NCBI GenBank assembly: GCA_002420005.1
Contig: DIHE01000157.1
Location: forward strand, 54,311-118,310
DNA from: Holophagales bacterium UBA5704
GTDB taxonomy: Bacteria > Acidobacteriota > Thermoanaerobaculia > Multivoradales > UBA5704
Direction of reading: 5' to 3'
DNA: 64,000 nucleotides
Made by a program: the position numbers and the translations under genes. A model generated the notes under the pieces. It ran no database searches and was not told where the DNA came from. It saw nothing but the letters and a program-made list of their open reading frames with translations. The stretch's first letter is position 1. Each line of letters starts with the position of its first letter. Below, in pieces: positions 15,124-23,978 of this stretch.

Positions 15124-16229
15124 GATCGCTCGTCTACCTGTGCGACTGGCTGCCGCCGGACTTCGGCGCCGTCGGCCAATACAGCCTCCTGTTCGCCCGC
15201 GAACGGGCCGCGGCGGGCGAGGACGTCGTGCTCGCCGGCCTCTCCTCCACCGCCGGCTCGATCGCCGAGGAAGCGGTCGGAAGCGGCCGGCTGCGCATCG
15301 TCCGCCTGCAGGCGCCGGTCTATGACAAGGCGGACTTCCGGCGCCGGGCCTGGTGGACGCTGCGCACCAACGGCGCCCTCCTCCTCGCCCTGCGCCGCGA
15401 GATCCGCCGCGCCGACGAGGTGCTGTTCACCGGCAGCCCGCCGTTTCTCATCCATCTGCTCGCGCCGCTCAATCTCCTGCTGCGCCGGCGCCTGACCTAC
15501 CGGATCACCGATTTCCACCCCGAGTGCCTGATGGCGGAGCTGGAGCGGGTTCCGCTGCCCCTGCGCCTTTTCCACCGCTGGACCGTCTTCCTGCGCCGCC
15601 GGATCGACCGCTTCGAGGTGCTCGGGGAGGACCAGCGGGAGCGCCTCCTTGCCCTCGGCATCGAAGCCGGGCGGATCGTCCTCAAGCGCGATCCCTCGCC
15701 GGTCGCGATTCCGGCGGGCACCGAGCCCTTGCCGGTCCCCGAGGAGCTCGCCGGCCGCACCGTCCTCCTCTACTCCGGCAACTTCGGCGTCGCCCACGAC
15801 CATGAGACCTTCGTCGAAGGCTACCGGCGCCACCACCGGGAAGGCTCCGGCCGCGTCGGGCTGTGGCTCAACGCCACCGGCGCCAAGGCCGACCGGGTGG
15901 AAGAGATCCTGCGGAGGGAGAACCTGCCGGTGCACCGCAGCCGGCCGGTCCCCCTGGAGCTGCTGCCGCGCCTGCTGGTGACTCCGCACGCCCACCTGAT
16001 CACGCTGCGCGACGCCTTCGTCGGCTACGTGCTGCCGTCCAAGGTGCATGGCTGCATCCAGTCCGGCCGCACCGTCCTCTACGTGGGGAGCGACCGCTCC
16101 GACGTCCACCTTCTGTGCCGCCAGGGGCTCCCGCCCGGCCGCTACCACCGTGCCGCGGTGGGCGATCCGGCGGCGGTGGCCACGGCCCTGGAGGCTCTGG
16201 GGGCTTGCGCTTCGCCCGGTTTCGGCTAA
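15120..16229 (+). CDS. GT-B glycosyltransferase (GT4-like)
   Basis: The product has 369 residues and starts at a GTG overlapping the acyltransferase stop. The N-terminal half begins SLVYLCDWLPPDFGAVGQYS, with the Gly-rich acceptor loop. The C-terminal Rossmann half begins TVLLYSGNFGVAHDHETFVE. It ends with the donor-binding DAFVGYVLPSKVHGCIQSGR, which has the lysine-containing PSK motif seen in WcaI-like and fucosyl/rhamnosyl GT4 enzymes. It lacks membrane helices. It is probably one of the sequential transferases of the repeat unit whose initiating enzyme may be the next gene. Confidence 0.85.
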   Translation: MRSLVYLCDWLPPDFGAVGQYSLLFARERAAAGEDVVLAGLSSTAGSIAEEAVGSGRLRIVRLQAPVYDKADFRRRAWWTLRTNGALLLALRREIRRADEVLFTGSPPFLIHLLAPLNLLLRRRLTYRITDFHPECLMAELERVPLPLRLFHRWTVFLRRRIDRFEVLGEDQRERLLALGIEAGRIVLKRDPSPVAIPAGTEPLPVPEELAGRTVLLYSGNFGVAHDHETFVEGYRRHHREGSGRVGLWLNATGAKADRVEEILRRENLPVHRSRPVPLELLPRLLVTPHAHLITLRDAFVGYVLPSKVHGCIQSGRTVLYVGSDRSDVHLLCRQGLPPGRYHRAAVGDPAAVATALEALGACASPGFG

Positions 16230-16244
16230 CATACACACAAGTCG

Positions 16245-17432
16245 ATGAACCACATCCTGTTGTATGCCCTGGGCGCGGCCGTGGTCGCGGCCTTGCTGAC
16301 CAGCCTGCTGGTGCCGCCGGTCACCCGTCTGGCCATCGCTCTGCGGGCGCTCGACCATCCGGACGCCCGCAAGCTGCAAGAGACCGCCGTGCCCCGGCTG
16401 GGCGGCGTGGCCATCTCGGTGGGCCTCGCCTTGGGCGCCGGCATCGCGGGGGTTTCCCGCTGGGGGCAGTGGGATACGCTCCAGCGCGGCGAGATGCTGG
16501 TGCTCGTCCTGGCGACCGGCCTCGTCTTTCTCGTCGGTGTCGCCGACGACCTGACCGGCGTCTCGGTGGCCAAGAAGTTTCTCTGCCAGATTCTCGCCGC
16601 CTGGCTGCTCATCGAAATGGGCTGGTCGTTCGAGGTCCTGCGGCTGCCGCTGGTGGGCGAGATCCAGCTCGGCTGGCTCGGCCCGGCGCTGTCACTGGTC
16701 TGGATCGTCGGAGTCACCAACGCGGTCAATCTGATCGACGGCCTCGACGGCCTGGCGAGCGGCATCGTGGCGATCATCGCGACCAGCGTGCTCGCCTATT
16801 CCGTCGTCCAGGGCAACGCGGGCACCGTCCTGTTGATGGCCGCGACCGCCGGCTCCTGCCTCGGCTTCCTGCGCCACAACTGGCAGCCGGCGAAGATCTT
16901 CATGGGGGACTCCGGCTCGCTGACCCTGGGGTTTCTGCTGGCGGCGGCCACCGTCCACTCGTCGCTCAAGGCGCCCGCGGCGGTGGCGATCCTGGTGCCC
17001 CTCCTGGCGCTCGGCCTGCCGGTCATCGACACCCTGCTGGTGATGACCGTGCGTTTCCTCGACCGCCCGCACAGTCCGCTCGGCGAGCGCTTCCTGCGCA
17101 TGTTCCACGCCGACCGGCAGCACCTGCACCACCTGCTCGCCCATTTCGGCGGCGGGAGCAAGCCGACCGTCAAGGTTCTCTACCTGGTGGCGGTCAGCTT
17201 CTGCGCCATGGCGCTGCTGGTGGCCTTCACCGGGGAAACGGCCCTGGGGGTCGCCCTCGTGGTCCTGGAGTTCGCCGTCGTCTTCACCATGCGCCGCCTG
17301 GGGATGTCCCGCTCCGCCCAGAACCTGGTTGCGACACAGCGTGAAGGACTGCGGGCCGGGGCTCGCAGCGACGGCGACGGCGAGCCGCCGGCCGACGAGC
17401 GCAACGTGCTGCCGTTCATCCGCCGCCCGTAG
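16245..17432 (+). CDS. WecA/MraY-family polyprenyl-phosphate sugar-1-phosphate transferase
   Basis: The product has 395 residues and about ten transmembrane segments. Family motifs are DARKLQETAVPRLGG, the Mg-binding VADDLTGVSVAKKFL, the catalytic NLIDGLDGLASG and FMGDSGSLTLGFLLA, and a His-rich loop (ADRQHLHHLLAHFG) typical of WecA/TagO-like rather than MraY. It transfers HexNAc-1-phosphate from UDP-sugar to undecaprenyl phosphate and so starts glycan assembly. A hydrophilic C-terminal tail of about 40 residues is unusual. The gene is followed by a hairpin, and it probably ends the cluster. Confidence 0.92.
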   Translation: MNHILLYALGAAVVAALLTSLLVPPVTRLAIALRALDHPDARKLQETAVPRLGGVAISVGLALGAGIAGVSRWGQWDTLQRGEMLVLVLATGLVFLVGVADDLTGVSVAKKFLCQILAAWLLIEMGWSFEVLRLPLVGEIQLGWLGPALSLVWIVGVTNAVNLIDGLDGLASGIVAIIATSVLAYSVVQGNAGTVLLMAATAGSCLGFLRHNWQPAKIFMGDSGSLTLGFLLAAATVHSSLKAPAAVAILVPLLALGLPVIDTLLVMTVRFLDRPHSPLGERFLRMFHADRQHLHHLLAHFGGGSKPTVKVLYLVAVSFCAMALLVAFTGETALGVALVVLEFAVVFTMRRLGMSRSAQNLVATQREGLRAGARSDGDGEPPADERNVLPFIRRP

Positions 17433-17436
17433 TACG

Positions 17437-17452
17437 TCCGGGTTTTCCCGGA
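17437..17452 (+). terminator. Hairpin after the glycan cluster
   Basis: TCCGGG and CCCGGA form a perfect 6-bp stem around a TTTT loop, 4 nt past the stop codon. It probably ends the cluster transcript. CATAAT at 17464-17469 could be a -10 for the regulator gene, but would leave almost no leader. Confidence 0.45.
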
Positions 17453-17476
17453 GCCGGTCACGGTCATAATGGTGCC

Positions 17477-19072
17477 ATGCCGACCGGAACCTCACCGCCC
17501 TCAGGCCGCTCGTACCATCAACTGCTGCATGCCATGAACGAGATCCTCGCCGTCCTGTCGAGCGACGGCGACCCGGAGGCGGCCCTGTGCGCCTCCTTCA
17601 CGGCGGCCTCCCAGGGGTTCGGTGCCCAGAAGGCCCTGCTTCTTCGGGTGGAAGAGCAGGCGCCGCTGCGGCTGCGTGCCATCCATACCCACGGCAAGCT
17701 CGCGCCGGAGCAGGTGCGGGCCTGCGAGCGGGGGGAGTCGGTGCGCGGGGTGAGCCCGTCGGTCATCTACCGGGTGATCGAGACCGGCGTACCGGAGCTG
17801 ATCGAAGATCCGCGGCTGCACGCCGATGCGTCCCGCACTCCGTCCCTCGAAGGCTTCCACTTCAGCGTGCTCTGTGCGCCGATCCGCGATCCCCTGCGCG
17901 ACGCGGTGCTCGCGGTGATCTACCTGCAGAACAGTGGATTGCTCGAAGCCTATGGCGAGGACGACCGGGCCTGGCTCGCGGCCTATGCCACCGCGGTGGG
18001 GCGCGTCTTCGGGTTCCACTTCCGCCAGGAACGCCAGGAGCGCGAGCTGCGCGACCGTCTCGAAGCCGCAGCGGCGCAGGACGACGCGCCGGAGATCCTG
18101 GGCGACTCCGCCCATACCCAGGCCCTGCGCCGCGCCCTGCACGCCACCTTCCTCCCCGCGCTCGACGTCGAGCATCCCGAGCCGATCCTGCTCCTCGGCG
18201 AACGCGGCACCGGCAAGGACCTGATCGCCCGCTATCTCCACGCCTTCAGCGCCCGGCACAAAAAACCCCTGGTCGTCGTCAACTGTGCCGAGATCACCGA
18301 CGAGCTCGCCGCCGCCCGCTTCTTCGGCCACAAGAAGGGCTCGTTCACCGGTGCTCTCTCGGATGAGCCCGGCTTCTTTCGCGCCGCGCATGGCGGCGTG
18401 CTCTTCCTGGACGAGATCGGCGAGCTCTCCCTGCGCGCCCAGGCGCATCTGCTCCGCGTGCTCGAAAACCACACCGTCGTGCCGGTGGGGCAGACGCGCG
18501 AGCACCCGGTCGACGTGGCGGTGCTGCTCGCCACCAACCACGATCTCCCGGAAGCAGTGCAGGCCGGCACCCTGCGGGCGGACTTCCATGACCGCTTCCG
18601 CACCCTCGCCATCCACCTCAGCCCGCTGCGCGAGCGGCCGGCGGACATCCCGATTCTCCTGGAGCACTTCCGCCGCCATCACGAGCGCAAGCACAAGAAG
18701 CGGACCCTCGGCTTCACCCCGGAAGCCCTGCGCGCCCTCACCTCCGCCGCCTGGCCCGGCAACGTGCGGGACCTGGCGCGGGCCTGCGCCCTCTTCGTGA
18801 TCCACGCCCAGGCGGGAGCCCCGATCGACCTCGCGCTCCTCGAACGCTGCCTGCCGGAGGTCCTCCAGGGAACGCCCAACCCCAAAGCCGGCCCGCTCCT
18901 CTGGGACGGCGTCTCGCTGCGCGACGCCGTCCGCGGCTTCGAGCGCGAGCTGATCCTCGCCCGCCTCGAGCGCCACGGCGGCAGCCTCAAAGGGGCGAGG
19001 GAGAGCCTGGGGGTCAGCAAGGCGACGTTCTTCCGGTATCTGCGGGGGCTGGGGATCGGCGGAGGCGATTGA
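17477..19072 (+). CDS. Sigma-54-dependent transcriptional activator (GAF-AAA+-Fis HTH)
   Basis: The product has 531 residues. A GAF-type sensor covers about 15-180 (NEILAVLSSD to AVIYLQNSG). The AAA+ domain follows, with Walker A LGERGTGKDLIARYLH (240-255), the sigma-54 contact loop GSFTGA (288-293; the usual form is GAFTGA), Walker B VLFLDEIGEL (308-317), and AAWPGNVRDLARACALF. The C-terminal Fis-type helix-turn-helix is LKGARESLGVSKATFFRYL. It would bind DNA upstream of sigma-54 promoters and remodel the holoenzyme after ligand sensing by the GAF domain. It has no receiver domain, so it is not phosphorylated by a partner kinase. The strong sigma-54 promoter directly downstream is a likely target. 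Confidence 0.92.
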   Translation: MPTGTSPPSGRSYHQLLHAMNEILAVLSSDGDPEAALCASFTAASQGFGAQKALLLRVEEQAPLRLRAIHTHGKLAPEQVRACERGESVRGVSPSVIYRVIETGVPELIEDPRLHADASRTPSLEGFHFSVLCAPIRDPLRDAVLAVIYLQNSGLLEAYGEDDRAWLAAYATAVGRVFGFHFRQERQERELRDRLEAAAAQDDAPEILGDSAHTQALRRALHATFLPALDVEHPEPILLLGERGTGKDLIARYLHAFSARHKKPLVVVNCAEITDELAAARFFGHKKGSFTGALSDEPGFFRAAHGGVLFLDEIGELSLRAQAHLLRVLENHTVVPVGQTREHPVDVAVLLATNHDLPEAVQAGTLRADFHDRFRTLAIHLSPLRERPADIPILLEHFRRHHERKHKKRTLGFTPEALRALTSAAWPGNVRDLARACALFVIHAQAGAPIDLALLERCLPEVLQGTPNPKAGPLLWDGVSLRDAVRGFERELILARLERHGGSLKGARESLGVSKATFFRYLRGLGIGGGD

Positions 19073-19112
19073 CGCCCCCTTTCCTTTCGAGCGCGCTGTA
19101 CCACCACCCGGT

Positions 19113-19164
19113 CTCAAACCTGAGCCCTGCACACCTCGCGGCAGGCTCAATCCTGAACCTTGCG
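19113..19164 (+). promoter_or_regulatory. Direct-repeat candidate enhancer (UAS) for the sigma-54 activator
   Basis: CTCAAACCTGAGCCCTGC (from 19113) and CTCAATCCTGAACCTTGC (from 19146) agree at 15 of 18 positions. Their starts are 33 bp apart, about three helical turns. They lie about 85-136 bp before the predicted start site of the sigma-54 promoter, the normal distance for enhancer sites. Confidence 0.5.
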
Positions 19165-19222
19165 TGGCGGGTGTCTCACCGTAAGCTCTTTTGAATCTGC
19201 GCCTTTGTGCCTTCCGTTCGAC

Positions 19223-19238
19223 GGGCGCGCGGTTTGCC
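19223..19238 (+). promoter_or_regulatory. Sigma-54 (-24/-12) promoter
   Basis: GGGCGCG-CGGT-TTGCC fits the TGGCACG-N4-TTGCW consensus, with GG and GC exactly 10 bp apart. Transcription would begin near 19249, 64 nt before the next ATG. The activator gene ends 150 bp upstream. Confidence 0.6.
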
Positions 19239-19312
19239 TCTTCCCTCCGAGGTGACCGAGCAGCTCTCCGTTCGCACCGTCGCGATTCGGAGGTTCCAGA
19301 AAGGATCAACGT

Positions 19313-19852
19313 ATGAGGCACGTCAGTTGGAAAGCCGCCTTGGCCTTCGCCCTCGCCATGGCCATCCTCCCGGCCGTCGCAGCGGCCCAATCGAGCTGTA
19401 CCGGATGCACCATCACCGGCACCGCCGGAAACGACATCATCTATGGCACGGCCGGCGCCGACACCATCTGCGCCCTCGGCGGAGACGATACGGTCTACGG
19501 CCTGGGCGGAGACGACCACCTCTGCGGCTACACCGGGAATGATCAGCTGTACGGCGGGTCCGAGGCCGACTTGTGCGAAGGCCATGAGGGGGTCGACTAT
19601 CTGGTCGGCGACACGGAGAATGACCAACTCATCGGTTGGCGGGACGGAGACACTCTTGACGGCTGGACCGGCAACGACGATCTCTTCGGCTCCCGCAACA
19701 ACGATTTCCTCCTGGGCTACAGTGGCAACGACAACCTTTATGGAGAGAACGACAACGACACGCTCGACGGCGAGGCCGGCACCGACTACCTGGACGGGGG
19801 AGCCGGGACGGACTCTTGTGTCAATGGCGAGACGTACGTGAGTTGCCCCTGA
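19313..19852 (+). CDS. Secreted calcium-binding (RTX/hemolysin-type repeat) protein
   Basis: The product has 179 residues. Residues 1-25 form a Sec signal peptide ending AVAAAQ. The rest is one block of RTX-like nonapeptide repeats (GTAGNDIIYG, GGDDTVYG, GGDDHLCGY, GNDNLYGENDND and others), which form a parallel beta-roll with Ca2+ between turns. Unlike type I-secreted RTX toxins it is short, has an N-terminal Sec signal and carries about eight cysteines, including CTGC near the start and SCVNGETYVSCP at the end. It is probably a disulfide-capped extracellular structural or adhesive protein, not a toxin. The predicted sigma-54 promoter lies upstream. Confidence 0.85.
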   Translation: MRHVSWKAALAFALAMAILPAVAAAQSSCTGCTITGTAGNDIIYGTAGADTICALGGDDTVYGLGGDDHLCGYTGNDQLYGGSEADLCEGHEGVDYLVGDTENDQLIGWRDGDTLDGWTGNDDLFGSRNNDFLLGYSGNDNLYGENDNDTLDGEAGTDYLDGGAGTDSCVNGETYVSCP

Positions 19853-19935
19853 CTCCGGGCTCTCCCCCGACACGCGAGGGCGCGAGGGGGAGGGTTCCCC
19901 TTTTTCAAAACCCTACGGAACGGGAGGATCGCGTC

Positions 19936-22900
19936 ATGCCCCGGAGTCGGCTTCTTCTCGCCGAGCTGTTGCTTCTCTTTACCTTGGAGATTCGGGCCGA
20001 GGAAGTGGCGGTCACCGCCGCCGGAACGGTTCGAAACCCGGCCGGCCGGCCGCTGGCAGGGGCCGAGGTGGAGCTCCAACGGATCTCCACCGGCTACGAA
20101 GCCGGCATCCGGCTGCTCGACCGTATGGCCGATCCGGCACCGGCAGCCCGGAGCCTCACCGACCGCCAGGGCCGCTTTACACTGAGCGGTCAAGAGCGGG
20201 GCCTGTATCGCGTGGTGGTCCGCGCACCGGGTCTCGTGGCGATGGAGATGGCGCCGCTCGCCCTGGTCGAGCCGGTCGAGCTGGAACCGCTGGAGCTGTC
20301 TCCAGACGCCGGTCTGACCGTACGCGTCGCCGACGCCGAAGGCCGGCCCCTTCCGGGGCTCTGGGTCTTCGCCTCCGCCGAGCAGGAGGCCGGGCACGCC
20401 GGTGGCTGGCGCGTCGCGCCCCGCAAAAGCCTCACCGATCCGGCAGGCACGGCTCGGCTCCCGTTACGCGCAGGAGAAAGCCTCAGAGTGTCCGTGTTCG
20501 CCGCCGACTTTGCCGAGATCGTGCGTTCCGGAGTCCAAGCCGATCTGTCGGTCGAGCTGGGACCCGCCGGACGCGGACGGGAAGCCCTCCTCCGTGCCGT
20601 CGATTCCGCCGGGCAGCCGATCGAGGGCGCCCTCGTGCGGGTCGGCGCTCTCGCCTGGCCCGTCGGACGAACCGATACCCGAGGCGGTGTCCGCTTCCGC
20701 GTCCCTGCCGGGGCCTCGACAAAGCTTCGCGTCTCCACCTCGGACGGCCGCGGCGCTGTCCTCGATCTCGCCAGCGGAGCTTCAGAGGCCGAGATCCGCC
20801 TGCCGGCGGAGCCGCTCCTCCTGACCGGCCGGGTCCGCGATGCGGTCACACGGGAGCCCCTCGCGGGTGCGCTCGTCTGGTCCGCAGCCGAGCCGGGCGC
20901 CGCCTTGCTGACAAGAGGAGATGGCTCCTATCGGCTCCTGGCCCCCGATCGCCTCGCTTTGGCGCTGCGCGTAGAGGCTGCTGGCCACCTGGGCCTTTCT
21001 GCGCGAGTGGCCGAGGCAGAGATCCGCACCCGCCGCCTGCCGGCCGTCGCCCTCCTCCCCACGGTTCCAGTACCAGGCAGTGTCGTGAATGCCGACGGTC
21101 AGCCGTTGGCCGGTGCTCTGGTCGAGGCTCTGGCCCTTGGCAATACCGAAGCCTCTCTCGCAGAATGGCGGCGGAGCTCCCCACAGGGGCGTTTCGAGCT
21201 GCGCCGCCTGGCCGGCGGCAGATTCTACGAGATCCGCGCCACCCATCCGGGTTTCCTTTCGGCCCACCTGGAGATGTCCACTCCGGAGACTGCGCGGCTC
21301 CTGCCTCCTCTTCGCCTGGTGCTCGTTCCGGCCCGGCCGGCCAAGGGAAGCGTGATCGACGACAAGGGCCAGCCCCTCGCGGGCGTCCGCGTCGTCGTCC
21401 GCCGCGCAGCCGGAGCCGGCGTGCGGGACCCCTTCCAGCTCCCGGCCGCCTGGGAGCGCGGCGTGAATGAAGCCACGACCGATGCCCGTGGCCGGTTCAC
21501 ACTCGCCGAGCCACCCGCGGCCGAGGTCGACCTGCTGGCGGTACACCCGGGGTTCGTTCCGACGCTGCAGCGCCGTCGTCAGATGCCGCCCGGGACAGCT
21601 CCCTGGGAGCTTGGAAAGATCGTTCTGCGGCCGGGCGTCACGCTTTCCGGCCGGGTCGTCGACGCGGCGAACCGGCCCGTGGAAGGAGCCGGGATCCACC
21701 GGCTCACGGAAGTGGTGCCGGTCGAGCGCCTGGAGACCGTCCTCCGCCGCGAAGAGCCGGCGACGAAGAGCGGAGCGGACGGCCGCTTCACTCTGAGCGA
21801 CTTGCCCGCCGGCAAGCCGGTCCACCTCGCCGTCGCCGCGGAGAGCTACCTGCCGGCCGCGGTCCAAGGCCTCCGCCCGCCGGTCGATCATCCGGTCATC
21901 CGCCTGCAAACAGGCTCCCGTGTGGCCGGCCGGGTGCTGGACGCAACCGGAGACCCGGTCGCCGGGGCCAAGGTGCGGCTCACCTGGCAAGGCACGGTGG
22001 GGGGGCTTCCCGCCGGGGGCGCCGTCTACCGGGACACCGGCACCGACTCCGCAGGACACTTCGAGATCCGGGATTCGCCGGCAGGCACGGTCCAGATCGC
22101 CGCAAGCGCCCCTGGCTTTGTCGAGTCTTCCCCTGTCGAATGGACGGTCCCGGCTCCACCCGGAACCGAGCTCGCGATCCGCCTCCGGCGTGGCCTCGCC
22201 CTGCAAGGACTGATCAGGACGACCGACGGAGAGCCGGTCGCGGGCGCCCGGGTGACGGTCGGCAATGCCGGTGGCAGGTCCGATGCGGAGGGCTTCTATC
22301 ATCTTGAGGGTGCGAAGCCCGGATCGGTCTTGGCCGAGCTGTTCCATCCCGCCTACGGGCGGCAGCAGCGCCGGGTCACCTTGGAGACCGAAACCACGAC
22401 TCTGGATTTCGAGCTTGAAGCAGGGCGGCGGATCTCCGGGCGCGTCGTCGATGAGGACGGCCGCCCCGTCTCGGCAGCGCAGGTGACCCTGGAGACGCCG
22501 CAGCGGAACCGGTCCTACCGTATCTACCAGGTCTGGAGCGCCCTTGATGGCCGCTTCGAGATCTCTTCGGTCGCTCCCGGCGAGTACCAGGCCGGCGCCG
22601 AAGCCGAGGGTTTCGCGCCAGCGCCCGCCAGTCCCCTGCTCATGGGAGAGAGCGAGATCGAGGACCTCGAGCTGGTTCTCGGCCGGAGCGGTTCGGTGGT
22701 CGGGCAGATCCTGGGCCTGGACCCCGAGCAGCTCGCACGGGTCCAGGTCGCGGCGGACGACGACCGGATGGGCCGCCCCGGCCAGATCGACGCGCAGGGG
22801 CGCTTCGCGATTCGCGACCTGCCCGCCAGCACCTGGGAGCTGACCGCCCGGCTCTCCGGCGAACAACGCCAGGTCCAGGCTCGGGTCGTCCTCGCAGCCG

Positions 22901-23958
22901 GCGAGACCGTGGTGCGCGACCTCGAGTTCGGCAATCGGCTGACGCTCTCCGGCCACGTCGAGTACAACGGTGGACCTCTCTCCGGGGCCGCAGTGGCCAT
23001 CCGTGCCTCGCATTTCACCCTCGAACGGAACGTGACCACCGGTTTCGATGGCGGTTTCCGCATTGAGGACCTGGAGCCCGACACCTACTGGCTGGGCGTG
23101 AGTCACAGCCGCGAGATCCTGACCCACAACGAAACGCTCACCCTCTCGGCTGACCGAGACGTTGTGATCCGCCTGGACGCCGGCTCGCTCAGCGGCCGGG
23201 TCCGCGACGACGCCACGGGAGAGCCCGTGGCCGGGACCCTGGTTCAGCTGCATCCGGAGGACGGGCCGGATTTCCTGATCGCCGGAAGCGCCGACGCTGC
23301 AGGGCATTTCCATCTGCCGCGCGTGCCGGCCGGCCGTTATACGTTGCTGGCCAAGGCCGACGGCTATTCCCCGGCCCAACTCGGCGTCGAAGTCCCGGGA
23401 AATCAACCGGGAGACGAGGTCGAGGTCGCCCTGGAAGCCGTGCAGGGACTCGAGATCCATGTGCGGCTCGCCTCCGGCTCCATCCCCGGCTGGATCGATG
23501 TCCGGGCGGAGAGCCTCCCTGGCGGTCCAGCCTTCACCGAGCGGCGGCAGGTCGCCAAAGACGGCAGCGTCCGCCTCCCAACGCTTGCGGCAGGGACCTG
23601 GGCGCTGTTCCTCGGAACGGCTGGAGGCGGGCTGGTCGAGCTCACCGCCACCGTCCCGGGACCTCCAGTCGGCGTCACCTTTCCAAACGCAGCTCCGCTC
23701 CAGATCCAGGTTCCTGCCCTCGCCGAGTCAAGCCTGGTGGGGACCGCCCGCCTGGTAGGGGGAACCGGCACCGTGCTGGCGACCCTCTCCTCAACGGGCC
23801 AGCTCGCGACGGAGACGCCCGTGACCGGCGGGATCGCCATCGTCGACAACGTACCCGCCGGCGTGTGGAAGATACAGGTCGACGCTCCCGACGGCCGCCG
23901 GTGGAACGCCGTCGCCTCCACCGACGGGCACAGCGGTATCTCGGTGCAACTGGAATAA
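19936..23958 (+). CDS. Very large secreted carboxypeptidase-regulatory-like (CarboxypepD_reg) repeat protein
   Basis: The product has 1340 residues. The ATG is chosen for its GGAGG site and for the signal peptide that follows (LLLAELLLLFTLEIRA). The remainder is a string of roughly a dozen or more beta-sandwich repeats of about 75-90 residues. They have recurring forms such as GRVVDAANRPVEGAGI, DAEGFYHLEG and DGRFEISSVAPGEYQAG. Such Ig-like modules occur in cell-surface and outer-membrane proteins and bind or present other domains. No catalytic domain, anchor or sorting signal is visible. The gene is 83 bp downstream of the RTX-like gene and may share its promoter. Confidence 0.85.
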   Translation: MPRSRLLLAELLLLFTLEIRAEEVAVTAAGTVRNPAGRPLAGAEVELQRISTGYEAGIRLLDRMADPAPAARSLTDRQGRFTLSGQERGLYRVVVRAPGLVAMEMAPLALVEPVELEPLELSPDAGLTVRVADAEGRPLPGLWVFASAEQEAGHAGGWRVAPRKSLTDPAGTARLPLRAGESLRVSVFAADFAEIVRSGVQADLSVELGPAGRGREALLRAVDSAGQPIEGALVRVGALAWPVGRTDTRGGVRFRVPAGASTKLRVSTSDGRGAVLDLASGASEAEIRLPAEPLLLTGRVRDAVTREPLAGALVWSAAEPGAALLTRGDGSYRLLAPDRLALALRVEAAGHLGLSARVAEAEIRTRRLPAVALLPTVPVPGSVVNADGQPLAGALVEALALGNTEASLAEWRRSSPQGRFELRRLAGGRFYEIRATHPGFLSAHLEMSTPETARLLPPLRLVLVPARPAKGSVIDDKGQPLAGVRVVVRRAAGAGVRDPFQLPAAWERGVNEATTDARGRFTLAEPPAAEVDLLAVHPGFVPTLQRRRQMPPGTAPWELGKIVLRPGVTLSGRVVDAANRPVEGAGIHRLTEVVPVERLETVLRREEPATKSGADGRFTLSDLPAGKPVHLAVAAESYLPAAVQGLRPPVDHPVIRLQTGSRVAGRVLDATGDPVAGAKVRLTWQGTVGGLPAGGAVYRDTGTDSAGHFEIRDSPAGTVQIAASAPGFVESSPVEWTVPAPPGTELAIRLRRGLALQGLIRTTDGEPVAGARVTVGNAGGRSDAEGFYHLEGAKPGSVLAELFHPAYGRQQRRVTLETETTTLDFELEAGRRISGRVVDEDGRPVSAAQVTLETPQRNRSYRIYQVWSALDGRFEISSVAPGEYQAGAEAEGFAPAPASPLLMGESEIEDLELVLGRSGSVVGQILGLDPEQLARVQVAADDDRMGRPGQIDAQGRFAIRDLPASTWELTARLSGEQRQVQARVVLAAGETVVRDLEFGNRLTLSGHVEYNGGPLSGAAVAIRASHFTLERNVTTGFDGGFRIEDLEPDTYWLGVSHSREILTHNETLTLSADRDVVIRLDAGSLSGRVRDDATGEPVAGTLVQLHPEDGPDFLIAGSADAAGHFHLPRVPAGRYTLLAKADGYSPAQLGVEVPGNQPGDEVEVALEAVQGLEIHVRLASGSIPGWIDVRAESLPGGPAFTERRQVAKDGSVRLPTLAAGTWALFLGTAGGGLVELTATVPGPPVGVTFPNAAPLQIQVPALAESSLVGTARLVGGTGTVLATLSSTGQLATETPVTGGIAIVDNVPAGVWKIQVDAPDGRRWNAVASTDGHSGISVQLE

Positions 23959-23978
23959 TCCGTCGTCTCTCAACCGTC

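Noticed and set aside
19313..19852. RTX cytolysin
   Set aside because: Only 179 residues, with a Sec signal and no type I secretion genes or acyltransferase nearby.
20782..23460. Open frame of about 890 codons on the - strand opposite the secreted repeat protein
   Set aside because: Antisense shadow; His/Asp/Gly-rich composition and no recognisable motif.
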